This document shows positions 33,831-45,542 of a stretch of 64,000 nt of DNA, in pieces (the stretch's first letter is position 1; every line of letters begins with the position of its first letter). The translations under genes were made by a program, and so were the position numbers. The DNA is from Epiperipatus broadwayi (taxonomy: Eukaryota; Onychophora; Udeonychophora; Euonychophora; Peripatidae). The notes under the pieces were generated by a model, which was not told the DNA's origin, ran no database searches, and worked only from the letters and a program-made list of their open reading frames with translations. The stretch spans positions 5,945,576-6,009,575 of the forward strand of contig JAQFVV010000036.1 of NCBI GenBank assembly GCA_028023455.1. Reading direction: 5' to 3'.

Positions 33831-35159
33831 AATTATATTTTATATAGTATGTTTTTTTTAAGTTATTAGTTTAATCAAACAGTGGTCCATATTTATTCAA
33901 ACACATTATCTAATGTAAAAAAAAAACAAAAACTTTAAAATGTTAATTTTGAAATTAAATAAAATTTTAAGTAGAATATACACACAAAAAATGAAGGATA
34001 TTCTTTTAAATTATAGCAATTTTCAAGTTTTCCATTAAAAACACATTTATTTATCTTTTTTTTTTTTAAACATTTTTTTTTATTTTCATTCAATCAGTCT
34101 TAAGTTTTCTTTGCTAGTTATTGTAAGTTAGCAAAAAGGCAGAAATAAATTTAAAGGCTAAATCAGTTTTTATCAACAAAACGGAGAGAGAAAGAAAATT
34201 GACAATTTATTATAACGTAATATGGTTGAAAACCATTTAGTAATTATTATGCATATAAATTCATTAATTATAACATGTCTGATAACTATTAAATTCGAGT
34301 TATAAACAATAGGTTGAAAGAGTGTAATGACTGAAGCAATCTGACCACTAGAGGGTTAAAGATTTTAATTATATAGCTTAATATGACCGCTGGGGAACAT
34401 TTGTTATCAATTTATTTAGAAATGATAGGTTAAATCAATAAATTCTGATGAAATCTAAAGGTCGACTCTTTTATTTTCCAGATGATAGCTCGTTCGCATT
34501 AGATGTTATATTATTAAACAGAAAACATAAGCAAAACAAAAAAAAAGTAGATTTTTTAGTTTAATTGATAAATTCTTATTACTGAATGATCTACAAAATA
34601 GAAAAATATTATTTATTTAAAATCTAAACTATTGTTATGATATTTTGATTTAACTTATTTCTTTTCTATTAGTTGTATATACAATGAATCATTATTCTTA
34701 GAATTTAAAAACGAATATATGCATATGTATTTTGATGCTGTATTAAAATAAAATTTTAAATATATAAACACAAAAATTGATTTTGCATTAAAATCCCGAG
34801 AATTATAATGAATTATTAATATAATATCTAACAATAAAATTAGCAACCATACTATCTTATGTATGATGCGATACCTTTCAATTAATAGCTCATAAACCAG
34901 TTAAGGCTATATCCTGAAGCTACATGGGTCTTGTGCAATGGATATGCACAAGAGATGCTATAAATTTCTGAGCATGACTTTTACATTTTTAATTCTATTG
35001 TTGGTCCGTAGGCATGCAATCAACCTCAAGTATATGTTTTAAAAATATATAAAAACACTTCTATCCCTATAATGCATCATGTAGTTATTCATGCTTCCAG
35101 AATTGTATAGCTTGCATACTGTTCTATCATATGTATTAAATGGATTATGTCCTGTACAC
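33831..35159. other. AT-rich, nothing recognised
   Basis: Homopolymer-rich sequence without coding. Slightly more complex from 34870 to 35159, where a 5' extension of the family B repeat could begin. Confidence 0.4.
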
Positions 35160-35525
35160 GATAGGGTCAGATTGACCTTAGGTCAACATGTATGTGACAA
35201 AAATCTCGGTCTCAGGGTGGCCTTTGAGCATTCCATCATCAGATTTTCAATTGGATGGACAGTTGAAGAGATGGAGTGTGGAGTAGATTGAAGTCTGTTC
35301 ATTAAAGTATGAGGATTGGCTATCTTGATATATATCTGAGCACTTATAGCATATATGTGTGGAGATGGTAATCTGGACCAACTGATGATTGCTGGTTTAG
35401 CATGAAATACGTATATTGGTGATTATTTATCTTTTCAACATATATGTGTTCAGGTGGATCAGTGTTATGAGATAGGGTGTGGTGGGGTGTGTGAAAGTCT
35501 GTGCTCATATGTCCTATATATTACA
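35160..35525 (+). mobile_element. family B hammerhead repeat, best copy
   Basis: Best-preserved family B unit: AGGTCAACATGTATGTGAC, CTTTGAGCATTCCATCATCA, TGGCTATCTTGATATATATC, ribozyme 35377-35420, then GATTATTTATCTTTTCAACA and CTATATATTACATATT at the 3' end. It does not encode protein; the 66-codon frame at 35091-35291 is not conserved in other copies. Target-site duplications were not recognised, perhaps because the 5' end is uncertain. Confidence 0.8.
35377..35420 (+). ncRNA. hammerhead ribozyme, type I (family B), intact
   Basis: CTGATGA at 35382-35388; stem II TGCT/AGCA with loop GGTTT; GAAA at 35404-35407; stem III ATAC/GTAT, four perfect pairs without a loop; H17 is A at 35415 (GUAUA context, so UA cleavage site); stem I ACCAA (35377-35381) with TTGGT (35416-35420), perfect. 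All invariant core nucleotides are present. Cleavage is predicted after 35415. Confidence 0.85.
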
Positions 35526-35994
35526 TATTCAATAATGAAAAATAAAAATTTTAACATGCTTAAAAATAATCACGGAATCATTTAATACCTATTAACATTC
35601 TTTAAACTGTTTACCCTGAAATATAGTGGATGAAACTTGGCAGTCTATAATTTTTCTCAATTGCACAAAAATATAATACAAACATAAATCTTAAAATGAT
35701 TAGTGCAGAAAGTTTAAAGACTAATTTAGATTTCAAATATGTCATTTAAAATTTTATGCAAAACATGTATAAATTACAAAATAGCATCTTGAAATATTGA
35801 AGAGTTGTGTGTTATAAATGCTAACAAAGATCCTTTGGGATGTGTTTTTTATATTAGTAATATAAATTATGGGATAACATATAAAATTACACAATATTTA
35901 AAATTTTTATAGTGTCATCAAGATAGTGCAAAGTCCATGCTCTAAAACAATAAAGCCAATTATTCAACACTTTAATAGGTTTATAAATATAGGG
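35526..35994. other. AT-rich, nothing recognised
   Basis: No coding or repeat recognised between two family B repeats. Confidence 0.4.
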
Positions 35995-36112
35995 GACTTG
36001 AAGTCAGACTTTCAAGTAATCTTCAACTATCCACACTATCTCATACTACTGATACACATGACCACACACATGTAGAAAAGATAAATAATCACCAATATAT
36101 GTATTTGATAAC
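35995..36112 (-). mobile_element. family B repeat, 3' fragment
   Basis: Minus-strand family B tail (plus strand: CTATCTCATACTACTGATAC, GAAAAGATAAATAATCACCA). On the minus strand it starts inside the ribozyme at CAAATACATATATTGG, so the 5' half of the core is absent. Confidence 0.7.
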
Positions 36113-36204
36113 AAGCAACCCTTAAGCTCTCAACAATCTCAACCTGTAGTTAAAGGAGGTTGCCATGACTACAGGTTGAGATTGTTGATAACTTAAAGGT
36201 TGAT
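36112..36204. repeat. perfect hairpin next to a family B fragment
   Basis: CAACAATCTCAACCTGTAGT (36131-36150) pairs with ACTACAGGTTGAGATTGTTG (36168-36187), and the complementarity continues, less perfectly, on the outer side. The loop of 17 nt is TAAAGGAGGTTGCCATG. I know of no family for it. Confidence 0.7.
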
Positions 36205-36237
36205 TTTTATCAGTTCATGTTCTATGTGTTTATTGCA

Positions 36238-36345
36238 ATGGTCAAGTGGCAAACTCAGGAATGGGAATCCTTCGATTGATTCCAGTTCTGGTGCTGCCAG
36301 TTCTCAAACTTTTTATGAACTTCCAACTAATTAAGCTATTTATTT
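36238..36345 (+). mobile_element. SINE-like repeat S2, copy 1
   Basis: CAAGTGGCAAACTCAGGAAT, GATTGATTCCAGTTCTGGTG and CTCAAACTTTTTATGAACTT match copies at 49909-50010 and 55380-55495. GATTGATTCCAG could be a degenerate box B and the head resembles a tRNA, but this is less clear than for the other SINE family. Confidence 0.6.
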
Positions 36346-37659
36346 ATATTTTAACTGCAATTATAGTATATATATATTTATTACTATACTATACAAAAAA
36401 TTAATCACTGTGTTGGATTAACCATCTAGACAGATGTCAATCTCTATGTAAATGCACATCATTCTTTTGATATAAATAACATAAAATAAACAAATTTGAT
36501 TTCAAAGCCTCACTAATCAACACAAGTGTCTTCTATAAATCAGACTACTCCAACATATATTAACAACAAATGAAGCTGAATAATCTAAACTCATTTATTA
36601 TTAAAATCATGGCTGATAATAATTGTTCAAAATACACATACCCTGTAGAGTGAAGAGTTATTTTTTTTCAAACTACAACAATTGAATAAAAACTATTTTC
36701 AGTACTATGACTGGATTTCACATCCTTATGATTACTTATCTATATATGTTTGTGATACTGTTTAATTAATTGCACATTTTCCTGTAAATTTATCACCTTA
36801 TAGTATCTTAAAAGAGAGTACCTTATAGAAAATCAATATATTGATTATTCACATTTTAATATCAAAGAGAAAACTTTATTTATTTTATACAAAATTAGAA
36901 TCATTGATTACTTTCTACATAGTTGTCAATGGAATTTGTTCAAAAATGCTTGTATCCTGCAAAGTGATTGGTCAGTTTTTGTGAAATATAGTGATCAAGC
37001 AAAAAATATATTGAGCAATATGATTGGCCTTTACACCACCTTGATTTATTTATTTATATTAACAACAGTACTTTTATTCTGTTGTCCAGACATATAAATC
37101 TTTGCAGAAAATTTAAAAATCAGTATAAATATAAACATTTTAAATCATTATCTCAAAAGCAGTCATTCTTAAATGATTATGGCTTACATTAGAGATATTT
37201 GCAATAGTCCTATAACTCGATATGTAAAGTGCAAATATGTTGACTTATATCACATTCTGCTTCTCTTCAACATCTTGCCTAATTGTAGATCTCTTTGTAT
37301 TATGTCATCCAAATGAAAGCAGCCAATGTTGAACATCTTTAGAGTAACTTTGAGATTAACTTTATAATATAATCAATGTGCCTCTTTTATGCAAACAATT
37401 TTTAAGTTCTTCTTATAATACTTTTTGCAATTTTACTATCATATTATTAGAATTTTATAGAGTAACGGTAAATGAAATTTTTTTAAATATCTCTATATTA
37501 CATCAAGAGAAAACCAACATCTATAAAGTTACTTGGGTAAAATAACAGAGCATAATAATGATATATCCTGTCATTTTAACTTACTAAATGCAACAGAAAT
37601 GTTTCAAATGCTGAGTGTGTTTCAACATTCATATTTAATTCTTCAACTTATTTAGAAAT
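36346..37659. other. AT-rich, nothing recognised
   Basis: No coding frame with recognisable features and no repeat match. The region upstream of 37660 might contain unrecognisable 5' parts of the PLE. Confidence 0.4.
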
Positions 37660-38290
37660 CACCACTTGTGTAAGTTTGAAGCAGATAGGAAAATTAACAT
37701 TGCATGCTATGACAAAGACTTAATAAGTGTGGGATTCAAATACAGAACAATAGCAGAGAGAATCAAGCAGTTTCATAGAAAATTAACAAATAACCAGTAT
37801 GAAGAGGATAGGCCACACATGGTATTATCACATATCCCTAAAGTGGTTAAAAACCTAGTTAAAAACCTACTAAAGCAATTTAAAATAAGTTTTTGAACCC
37901 CCATAGCTACTAACACACTCATTAACAACTCCAGAGATAAAATCAATCCAGACCAAACTCCTCATGTGGTATATAAAATAATATGCTGACAATCCAGCTG
38001 CAGGCTGTGCATTATTGGGAAACTTGGGCTACTGTCACTAACAGAATATCTCAACACATGTACATATATAAAATATCTCACACTAAAAATGAAGGCAGTT
38101 TGATATTTCTAGAACACCAAAAACATCTAATCACAATTTAGAACCCACCAATGTTGAAATCATGTGCTTGGAAAGAAATGATGCCAAATGCAAAATAAAA
38201 GGGGCATATTTCATTGCAAATGACCCGAAGGCCATCAATAGATTTGTGCTTCTCAATTTCCAAGAAATGAACTGGTTGATTAATTTGCAT
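37660..38290 (+). pseudogene. Penelope-like element RT-end and GIY-YIG region, decayed
   Basis: An open frame at 37666-37896 (KINIACYDKDLISVGFKY, IKQFHRKLTNNQYEED) is followed past a stop, in the same frame, by TPHVVYKIIC, which matches the start of the PLE GIY-YIG endonuclease (VVYKI.C..C). A second frame continues with GSLIFLEHQKTSNHNLEP, VEIMCLERNDAKCKIKGAYF and IANDPKAINR, the typical conserved tail of PLE endonucleases (ERN..KRKIKEA-type). Stops at about 37894 and 37987 and a frame change near 38040-38090 kill it. The catalytic palm of the RT is not visible. No hammerhead was found within 150 bp downstream. Confidence 0.7.
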
Positions 38291-39744
38291 ATATTTGCAT
38301 ATTACTAATGATAACACAAAATTGAGAATGACACAAGCTATAAATATGGGAGCAAATATGCCCCAAAAGTGCTAAGCCAGGATAAAACATAATTAAAGTG
38401 TGTGTTGGAAGTGCAGTATAATAATTAAAGAGTTATGATGGTATTTTGAGTTTTTCAAGGTTAAATATTGGTTTTTAAAAGTTATATTACAAATATTAAT
38501 TGTATATCATTTTTTGAAGTATGAAAAAGCGTGCAATCATTATCATACTAAATCACAATGTGTGTGTGTGTATATATATATGGATTATTATGTTTGTTTT
38601 TCTGTAACAAGTTTATTTATAATTAAAAATGTTCCATAATTTCAAAAAGTGTGTAAACCATTAATATCCATAAGATGAGTCTTAAAAAATTACTAATATT
38701 AATAAAACTAAAATTAAATTCAAAAACATCTGTTCAAATGTAAAACTCCACCATAAAACTTTAATTACATTTTAATGTCTGCCTCAAGAAACCACCAGAA
38801 TTATATAGGATATATTATCATTGGTTACCATGAATTTATATTTCAAATACTTGAGATGTTACACCCATAATAACAATGCTTTCTTTTGCATAATATAAAT
38901 ACATTGTTGGATAACCAACACAAATGTTATCATAAGACCGTGCTTTGACCAAATCAATAAAATCAATATATAAACATATATTGGTTTTTAACACTTTTCT
39001 TGCAATCATCTCACAACAAAAGATATATCTATAATTTTTCTTAACTAAAACCATATTATCTTTCTTAATCATTCATATAATCCTCAATATGAGTAAACAT
39101 GATATTGCATGATAATTACAACATTTTTATTTTCTTTACTTTTATAATTAAAGTGATGGGAGTCTTAACATCAGGAGGCATAGCTTCATGGATTAATATA
39201 TTCCTGAAAGATTTCAATATTTTGAAGCTAACATCTCATAAGCACATTACAACCTTCTCAAGATATCTTGTCAGAAAATTCAGCCTCTGCAATTTTAAAG
39301 TTAAAACAACTGTTTAAGCTTTAATAAGCTAAATATATTTGTCTAAATTGAAAATGTATATATATATATATTCTAACCTAATATTTACTATTATAATTAA
39401 TTAACATAGTTACAAACTAAAAATTTTATTAGCTTTCTTTTATAGTTAAACATAGTAAATCCACTACTAGTATTGGTCAGAGAGCATGTAATATAGCTAA
39501 AAATGAAATTTAAAGTCTCTCATAATACAACCTAAGAGAATAAAAATTTGTAGATGGTATTTTAAAATGTCTTCTGAGCAGATTTATTGATCAATGCATA
39601 TCTAAAATACATATATCTATATATCTGTGTTATTATTTTTTTAAAAGCCCAGTTGAATTTTTTATGTACAAACAGAACACACACATAAAATTGATATAAT
39701 ATAAAAATATACAAAATAGGAAACATTAAATCAAACAATTATAT
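38291..39744. other. AT-rich, nothing recognised
   Basis: Includes a (TG)n/(TA)n run at 38555-38581 and a TA run at 39358-39371. Open frames at 38836-39072 and 39099-39317 show no domain features. Confidence 0.4.
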
Positions 39745-39747
39745 TAA

Positions 39748-39960
39748 AAGACAAGATGCAACAGAATTGGGCATATATCTGTAAATTATGAAGTTGAGAA
39801 TTGTTCCAAATGTGATAAATTCAACAGATTAGACCACATATGCAATATTAATACAAACAAAACTTGGACAAGCATTGTAGCAAACCATATGAATAAGGAT
39901 GTAGTTGATATTGATTTGCAAGTGGAAGGTATTGAGGATATTAGAGAAAGAAGTCTCTGA
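39748..39960 (+). pseudogene. LINE ORF1-like zinc-knuckle fragment
   Basis: A 70-codon open frame ending at TGA (39958-39960). It begins TRCNRIGHISVNYEVENC and continues CSKCDKFNRLDHIC. The first part has the C-x4-H-x4-[C to Y] spacing of a CCHC knuckle that has lost its first and last cysteines; the second part has C-x2-C-x7-H-x-C. Two adjacent knuckles followed by KTWTSIVA suit the end of a LINE ORF1 (gag-like, RNA-binding). Decayed coding continues to about 40120. A LINE ORF2-like fragment starts 2.1 kb downstream on the same strand, so the two may belong to one element. Confidence 0.5.
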
Positions 39961-40140
39961 TTATATAGAGCTATTAAGATCAAATGACATCTGTAATAAT
40001 GATGGACATGAAATGCAATTTCCAGAGGATATTAAGATGATATGCAATAAAGAAATCACCAGCCAAAGCAATAAAGGATGAATTGAAGCAAATAGATGTA
40101 ACATGCAAACAGAAATATCAAAAAGTCAAAAACATGAACA

Positions 40141-40745
40141 AGAGGAGAGATTAGGTTGTTTTCTCATCCTTAGTGTTCACCTCAAGATGTCGCTATTTCT
40201 AGGTAAATTCCTAGAAATGTACCGTTTCACCGGCCTTCACCCAACAAAAGAGGAAATTTTCTACATTATAAATGCAGAAAAGTCCTCACGTTATATTGGA
40301 TGGAGGTGGTGTTGGTGACAGAAGCCAACACAAATGAGACTTCTTTCTATGATAAAACACAGAAAGAGTTCCCAATGGCTGCCGGTTATGGCTTTTTTTT
40401 TCTATGCTAAAAGCAAAGAGAAAGAAATGCCTTGATCAGCTGCCGTAGTAGTCGATTTTGTTTATCATTTTCTTGTAATAGTAGAATATCTATTTTCTCT
40501 GTAGTTTCGTATGAGAGTGTGTGTATTTGAAGCAGTCGTAGTTTTTTAAAATTTGATAAGACATCTATTTTTTTTAATGTGTTGTAACTTACTTTACTGT
40601 TGTAAGTTTAGTAATAATGTCCTGAAGATTCCATTACGAATGGATAACCCTCAAAAATTGCTTTTAAGGGTGCGAAAGGGGAAAAAAATTAAGGATCACG
40701 CAAAAAATACCGTTTTTGCGAGAATTCGTCCGTGACCAGTTACTT
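40141..40745. other. less AT-rich unidentified segment
   Basis: Visibly less AT-rich than its surroundings (for example TGTACCGTTTCACCGGCCTT) and without stop-free frames longer than 71 codons. It abuts the tandem-repeat blocks. It could be part of an element inserted between the ORF1-like and ORF2-like fragments, or a LINE internal leader. Confidence 0.3.
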
Positions 40746-40754
40746 TTGCTATAC

Positions 40755-41300
40755 TGTATATATATACACACAAACAAAAACAACCCAGTGTCTAATTATT
40801 AGGAATTACTTGTCCAAAAAAAGAAAATTAGTTGGGTATTATTATTATTTTGTTACATTTATTATTTCAAAATAAGATTAGTTTTTATATCTACACACTA
40901 ACAAAAACAACCCACTTCCTGCTTAATTACTGTCTTAAAAAAAAAAAGAAAGAAAGAAAGCAAATTCAATGGGGTTTGGTTTTTTTCAATAGAGTATTTG
41001 AATTACAGTATTTTTATATATATACACAAGATTTACCAAGAAAAAAGAAATCCACTTTCTGATTAATTACTGTCAAAAGAAACGCAAATTAGATGGCTAT
41101 CATTTTTAAATTTAGTATTTCAATAACGGTACCCTTTTTATATAGACAGAGTTAACAAAAACAACCCACTTTCTGATTCATTACTGTCCCCCCCCCCCCA
41201 AAAAAAAAAAAAAAAAACGGAAATTAGTCGGGTATCATTTTTCAATTGAATCTTTCATTGACGGTCCTTACTAATAGTAGTCGGATATCAATTCTAAATT
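40755..41300 (+). repeat. tandem repeat T1, about 4 x 120-130 bp
   Basis: Diverged copies of AACAAAAACAACCCACTTTC, TGATTAATTACTGTC, an A-run, AAATTAG.TGGGTAT and a T-rich end starting near 40776, 40900, 41040 and 41155. The C-run plus A-run at 41188-41217 sits at the same place within its unit as A-runs in the others. These are not CRISPR-like: the units are long, diverged and without spacers. Confidence 0.75.
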
Positions 41301-41340
41301 GTAGTATATAAATGACGTTACTTTTGATCGATTTAGAATT

Positions 41341-41880
41341 ATGTCTTGCCTTTTTTTAATAAAAATAATTGATTTTTACTCTTGACCAAAAATACCGTAA
41401 CTTTAAAAAAAGACACACATAAAGTCCCAAAAAAAAAAAATGAGAAAAAGCCCCATAACTTTAAAGACACACGCACGCACAAACTCAAAAACAATCTAAG
41501 TTTAATAAACATTAACTTATTACATCTTGCTTTTTGAATCAAATGATTGATTTACTCTTGCAACAAAAAAAAGTACCGTAACTTTAAAAAGACACATAAA
41601 GTCCCCCAAAAAAATATTAGAAAAAGCCCCGTAACTTTAAAGACACAAACACAAATTCAAAAACAAGATAAGATTAATAAACATTTACTTATTACGTCTT
41701 GCTTTTGAATAAAAGTATTGATTTTCTCTTGCAAAAAAAAAAAAAAACAACCTAACTTTAAAAAGACACACATAAAGTCCAAAAAAAAAAAAAAGTTAGA
41801 AAAACACCGTAACTTTAAAAAGACACACACAAACTCAAAAATAAGATAAAATTAATAAACATTTACGAAAAAAATGAAAA
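41341..41880 (+). repeat. tandem repeat T2, 3 x ~175 bp
   Basis: The motif TCTTGC recurs at about 41344, 41525 and 41697 (spacings 181 and 172). Each unit has TTGATTT.CTCTTG, CCGTAACTTTAAAAAGACAC, ATAAAGTCCC, a second CCGTAACTTTAAA and TTAATAAACATTTACTTATT. The inner motif CGTAACTTTAAA appears twice per unit, so the unit grew from a smaller duplication. Confidence 0.8.
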
Positions 41881-42214
41881 AACTAATATCATATAATAGT
41901 ATTAGTTAGTAGAATATTTTATTATAAATCTAAGAAATCAGATCTTTTTAGATCAAATCGATCATTTAGGTCGGGCCCTGGAATCGTTATATGTATATGT
42001 TTTTGACTAGCATCAATGCCATCTAGACGAACACCAAGGATGAGAATACAACCAAAAAAACCATTTCAAATAAAAGATGAACAAAATCTGTGCAAGCATA
42101 AGGAAATAATGACATGTAATAAAAATTAAAGAATTACTGATACTGTTATAGAAGATAAAATAGAAGTGAAGCAAAGAACATTTTTTAGAAATCACGAATA
42201 ATAACTTAAAAATA

Positions 42215-43760
42215 ATGTCACTAAATATTAGAAGAATTAAAGGCCCAAATAAAGTGAAAAAAATTTCAGATTGTATACACCAACAGAAGAATGATATAAT
42301 TATACTAACAGAGACAAAGATAAATCATAAACATTGAAATTTATAAGATATGTTAGCCAAACAAAATATAGTATTATATAAAGCTAATGATATCCAGCAC
42401 AAGAAGTGGTTGCAATAATAAATACCTGCTCAGATATAGAATAGATTCTGATACTAAACTTACAGACAAATTATATAATTATTTCTTTTGTCTATCAAAG
42501 AAGGCGTCATTATTTGATTGTCATTTATTCACTAGCAAGGGGTAAAGACATTGTAAATGTAATTCACAATGTCCAAAACAAATTGCTATGGAAACAAGGA
42601 ATAATAATACTAGATGATGATGTAAACTGTACATATGAACATCTCCCAAAGGCTTTAAAGCATAAAAAGAGTGAGGTGTCCATTTATTCACTGCATGATA
42701 AATATCCAACTAATGCATACTCATTTTTCAGTAGCAGAACTACATCACTCATAGATCTATTTTTTAATTTTGCAGCACAAGATAAATAAATAAAAAATTA
42801 TACTTCACTAATGGGATTTACAGATCACCTCAGTGTACAGTTAATGATAATGACTAAGACAAATTATAAATGCTTATAGTTATTCAATAAAAATAAATAT
42901 AACAGATGGTATTTGCTTAACAACTGATCAAATATCAAATTACTACCCAAGAAGCACAAACCTACCATCCTGTATGGCATGATATATAATAAAGAAAGAG
43001 CTTTCTGAATTATGTATTAAAAAATCTAAAGAAAATTTGTCAATGAATCAAATAAAACAAAGAGTTTTGGAAATACAGAAAAACTCTACAAGCATTAACA
43101 AGACTCAAACCTAATAAAGGATTAATACATAGTCTACAGGATAAATATGACAATTTATACCAACAAATGCAACAAGAAAATCAAACAAGGAAAATTAGAA
43201 AGCTAATACCCAATTTGGGAAATGTATTAAAGCCATTGAGTAACTATGCAAAAGTATATATGCCACACACCAAGGGTATTGTTGCAATAAAGAAAGATGG
43301 AAACAAATTTGAATCAGGAATACAAGCAGATGAATAGATGATGGCAATGCTAAAAATAAAATTTGTAGCATTTAAAAGTGATTTAAATGTATACAAGAAC
43401 AAGAGCAATGAGAATATATAACTAAAGATGAAATACAACAAGAAATTAATAAATTAGAAAAGTAAATCACCTTGAAAATGATTCAATTTTATCCTCAGTG
43501 CATAAACTAATAGATTATGTTTCAAAACAAACAATATGGAAATATTTTAATCAGATGTGTTATACAACGATTGACTTAACATACATAAATAATAGAGTAA
43601 TGTTTCATGTAAAGAAAAAGAAGACTGTTAAGACACTGACCATAGACGATCTGAGACATATTTTAATTGAGAATATTGGCAGAAAAATACTAGGTAGAAT
43701 ATTGGTAGAGATTAATTTAAAGAGATATAGATTATATCAATTACAGGGGTTATTCTTCTT
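42215..43760 (+). pseudogene. decayed LINE ORF2 (L1/Tx1-like endonuclease region)
   Basis: Starts near ATG at 42215 with MSLNIRRIKGPNKVKKISDC and IIILTETKINHKH, the opening of an AP-type endonuclease (LN.R, TET.I). The 42514-42789 frame has IIILDDDVNCTYE (in place of GDFN) and SSRTTSLIDLFF; shortly after comes FTDHLSVQL (the DH motif). From about 43010 the remains are lysine-rich and poorly conserved up to EYITKDEIQQEINKLEK (about 43410). No clear FADD is seen. Numerous stops and shifts. The endonuclease style (SLNIRRI, DHLSV) is L1/Tx1-like and unlike the RTE at 19 kb. The right limit is uncertain. Confidence 0.6.
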
Positions 43761-43764
43761 CTAC

Positions 43765-43777
43765 CTAAATGGTTTTT
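43765..43777 (+). repeat. 13-bp target-site duplication, left
   Basis: CTAAATGGTTTTT, repeated exactly at 43941-43953. Confidence 0.75.
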
Positions 43778-43940
43778 AATATATGAATCTTTTTTACAGT
43801 ACCGGCTTTTTCATACCTGCACTCCAATATGTAATATATAGGGAGTTTGAACTCAGTTTGTGTGGTCAAGTGTGTCAGCAGTAGAAATAGTGTGGATAGT
43901 TGAGGGTTATGTGAAAGTCTGAGTTCAATCCCCCTATATA
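43778..43940. mobile_element. mini family B element made of two outward tails
   Basis: A 163-bp insertion between exact 13-bp duplications. The left part is the reverse complement of the family B 3' end (TTTTTCATACCTGCACTCCA, ending GGGAGTTTGAACTCAG). From there the plus strand gives GTCAAGTGTGTCAGCA and AGTCTGAGTTCAATCCCCCT. There is no ribozyme. It consists only of 3'-terminal sequence in both orientations, the most extreme case of the head-to-head form. Confidence 0.8.
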
Positions 43941-43953
43941 CTAAATGGTTTTT
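43941..43953 (+). repeat. 13-bp target-site duplication, right
   Basis: CTAAATGGTTTTT, exact copy of 43765-43777. Confidence 0.75.
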
Positions 43954-44050
43954 GAAATGTGTATGAAAGTTGAAATGTAGGAAAGTAGAGCAATGTAAAA
44001 AAATATCAAAAAGGGTTTTCAAAATATTATTAAACAATTCAAAACAAAAC

Positions 44051-44097
44051 AACACTCTCCATATAGTAGTGCCATCTTGTGCTAACAAGAGCAATCA
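44051..44097 (-). mobile_element. family A2 repeat, 3' fragment
   Basis: CACTCTCCATATAGTAGTGC and CATCTTGTGCTAACAAGAGC match the outer arms of the elements at 11779 and 45698. Short, without a ribozyme. Confidence 0.7.
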
Positions 44098-44099
44098 TG

Positions 44100-45540
44100 T
44101 GATGATAAGTAGTTTTCAAAATGCATGTATATATATATGCTAAATATTATTTTTCTATTTTTAAAAAAAGTTTAAATAATTTTTAATATATAATAAATTT
44201 TCGTACTTCCAAAATATTTTTTATTTAAATTCTTTTTATTTTAATTGAGAAAAAAATAAGGCTAAATACAATATATAGACATGTGCGACACAATCACATG
44301 TGTATTAGATCTAAACAAGTAATATTAACAAAGTTTAAAAGTGTAATGAAGATTAACTTGACATTGTATGAATTTGGAAATATTCCTTTATTTTGTGTTT
44401 AATTTTCATGATTGAACATATTGCCAATTGGCTCAAATTATTCAACAATCGATTGAAGCAAAAGATTTGCCATCATCTCGATTGTATTGAGATTATGAGG
44501 TCTTTGTTTCTTTTTGTCCATATCAACACTGCTGCGTTTTCATTTTTCTCTTATGTTTATGAATTAATAAGGGCGAATTTTTTTCACCAAAATAAAAATG
44601 TACACAAAGTGATAGCACACGTTCTAACATCAAGTGACAAGACACAACTTATCAACACAGATGTGCTAACGCAAAATGTGCCTGCTGAAGCCTGAACTGT
44701 GATACTGAAAATGGGTATGATTACTATCAGAGGTGGGGAAGAACTAATGACTAACAGCCCATGAGAAAGGAAGAATCATTACATGAAATAGATGTGTTTT
44801 GTCATATATATAATGATAAAAATCAAAAGTAGGAAATGTGTACAAAATGGCGAATTATACAGAAAGTAGAGAACCGCCTATACGTAATCTTCAGAAATAA
44901 AAAAACAGTTTCAATTCCCTTATTTTCAGATGTTTTATTATTAAGCCAATAAACATCACATGATCACCATTTCATATGTTTTATTATTTTTACAACTACA
45001 AAAATATCTTTTTAAAAAAACTAACTCTCACTAAAATAAATTTTCAAATACAGTATATAGTATTTTATTGTATTCATATTCTTTATTAATTGTTTACATA
45101 TCAACAATGAGTTATATTTCTTCACATTCACAGCTGTTTATCATTTCCTAGAATTTAAAACAGAAGTTGTTAACAAAATATTAAGAATGTAAATATGAAG
45201 TTTGTTAATTATTGAAAAAATTATAAATTAAATACAAGTCACTATTTCACTAAACTTTTTTTTAGAAAATAAAATTAATCCTTTGAAAGTTGTCATTTGA
45301 AAAGATAAATCTTTAACTTGAATAGATTTTTTAATAACACGAAAGATCTCATAGCAATGCGTTTAATAACAAGATATAAAAGCTTTATTTTAAAAGAAAA
45401 AAAATATCACTTGGAAATATATGAAAAGTATCACCTAGAGATATGTAGCACTAGTTTAGAAATATAAAACTTTTACTTAAATACTGCATTTTAATAATTA
45501 ATTCCATATATATAAAAGAGCATATAAATTTAAAATGTGA
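44100..45540. other. AT-rich, one family A2 tail fragment
   Basis: AAACATCACATGATCACCAT at 44951-44970 is a family A2 3' tail fragment. The 100-codon open frame 44393-44695 has no recognisable domain and lacks support as a gene. Otherwise nothing. Confidence 0.4.
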
Positions 45541-45542
45541 AT

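Noticed and set aside
40755-41880. CRISPR array
   Set aside because: Units of 120-180 bp are diverged, adjacent and without unique spacers; the context is eukaryotic.
44393-44695. A 100-codon open frame as a small gene
   Set aside because: No recognisable domain or conserved motif; this length is expected by chance in 64 kb.
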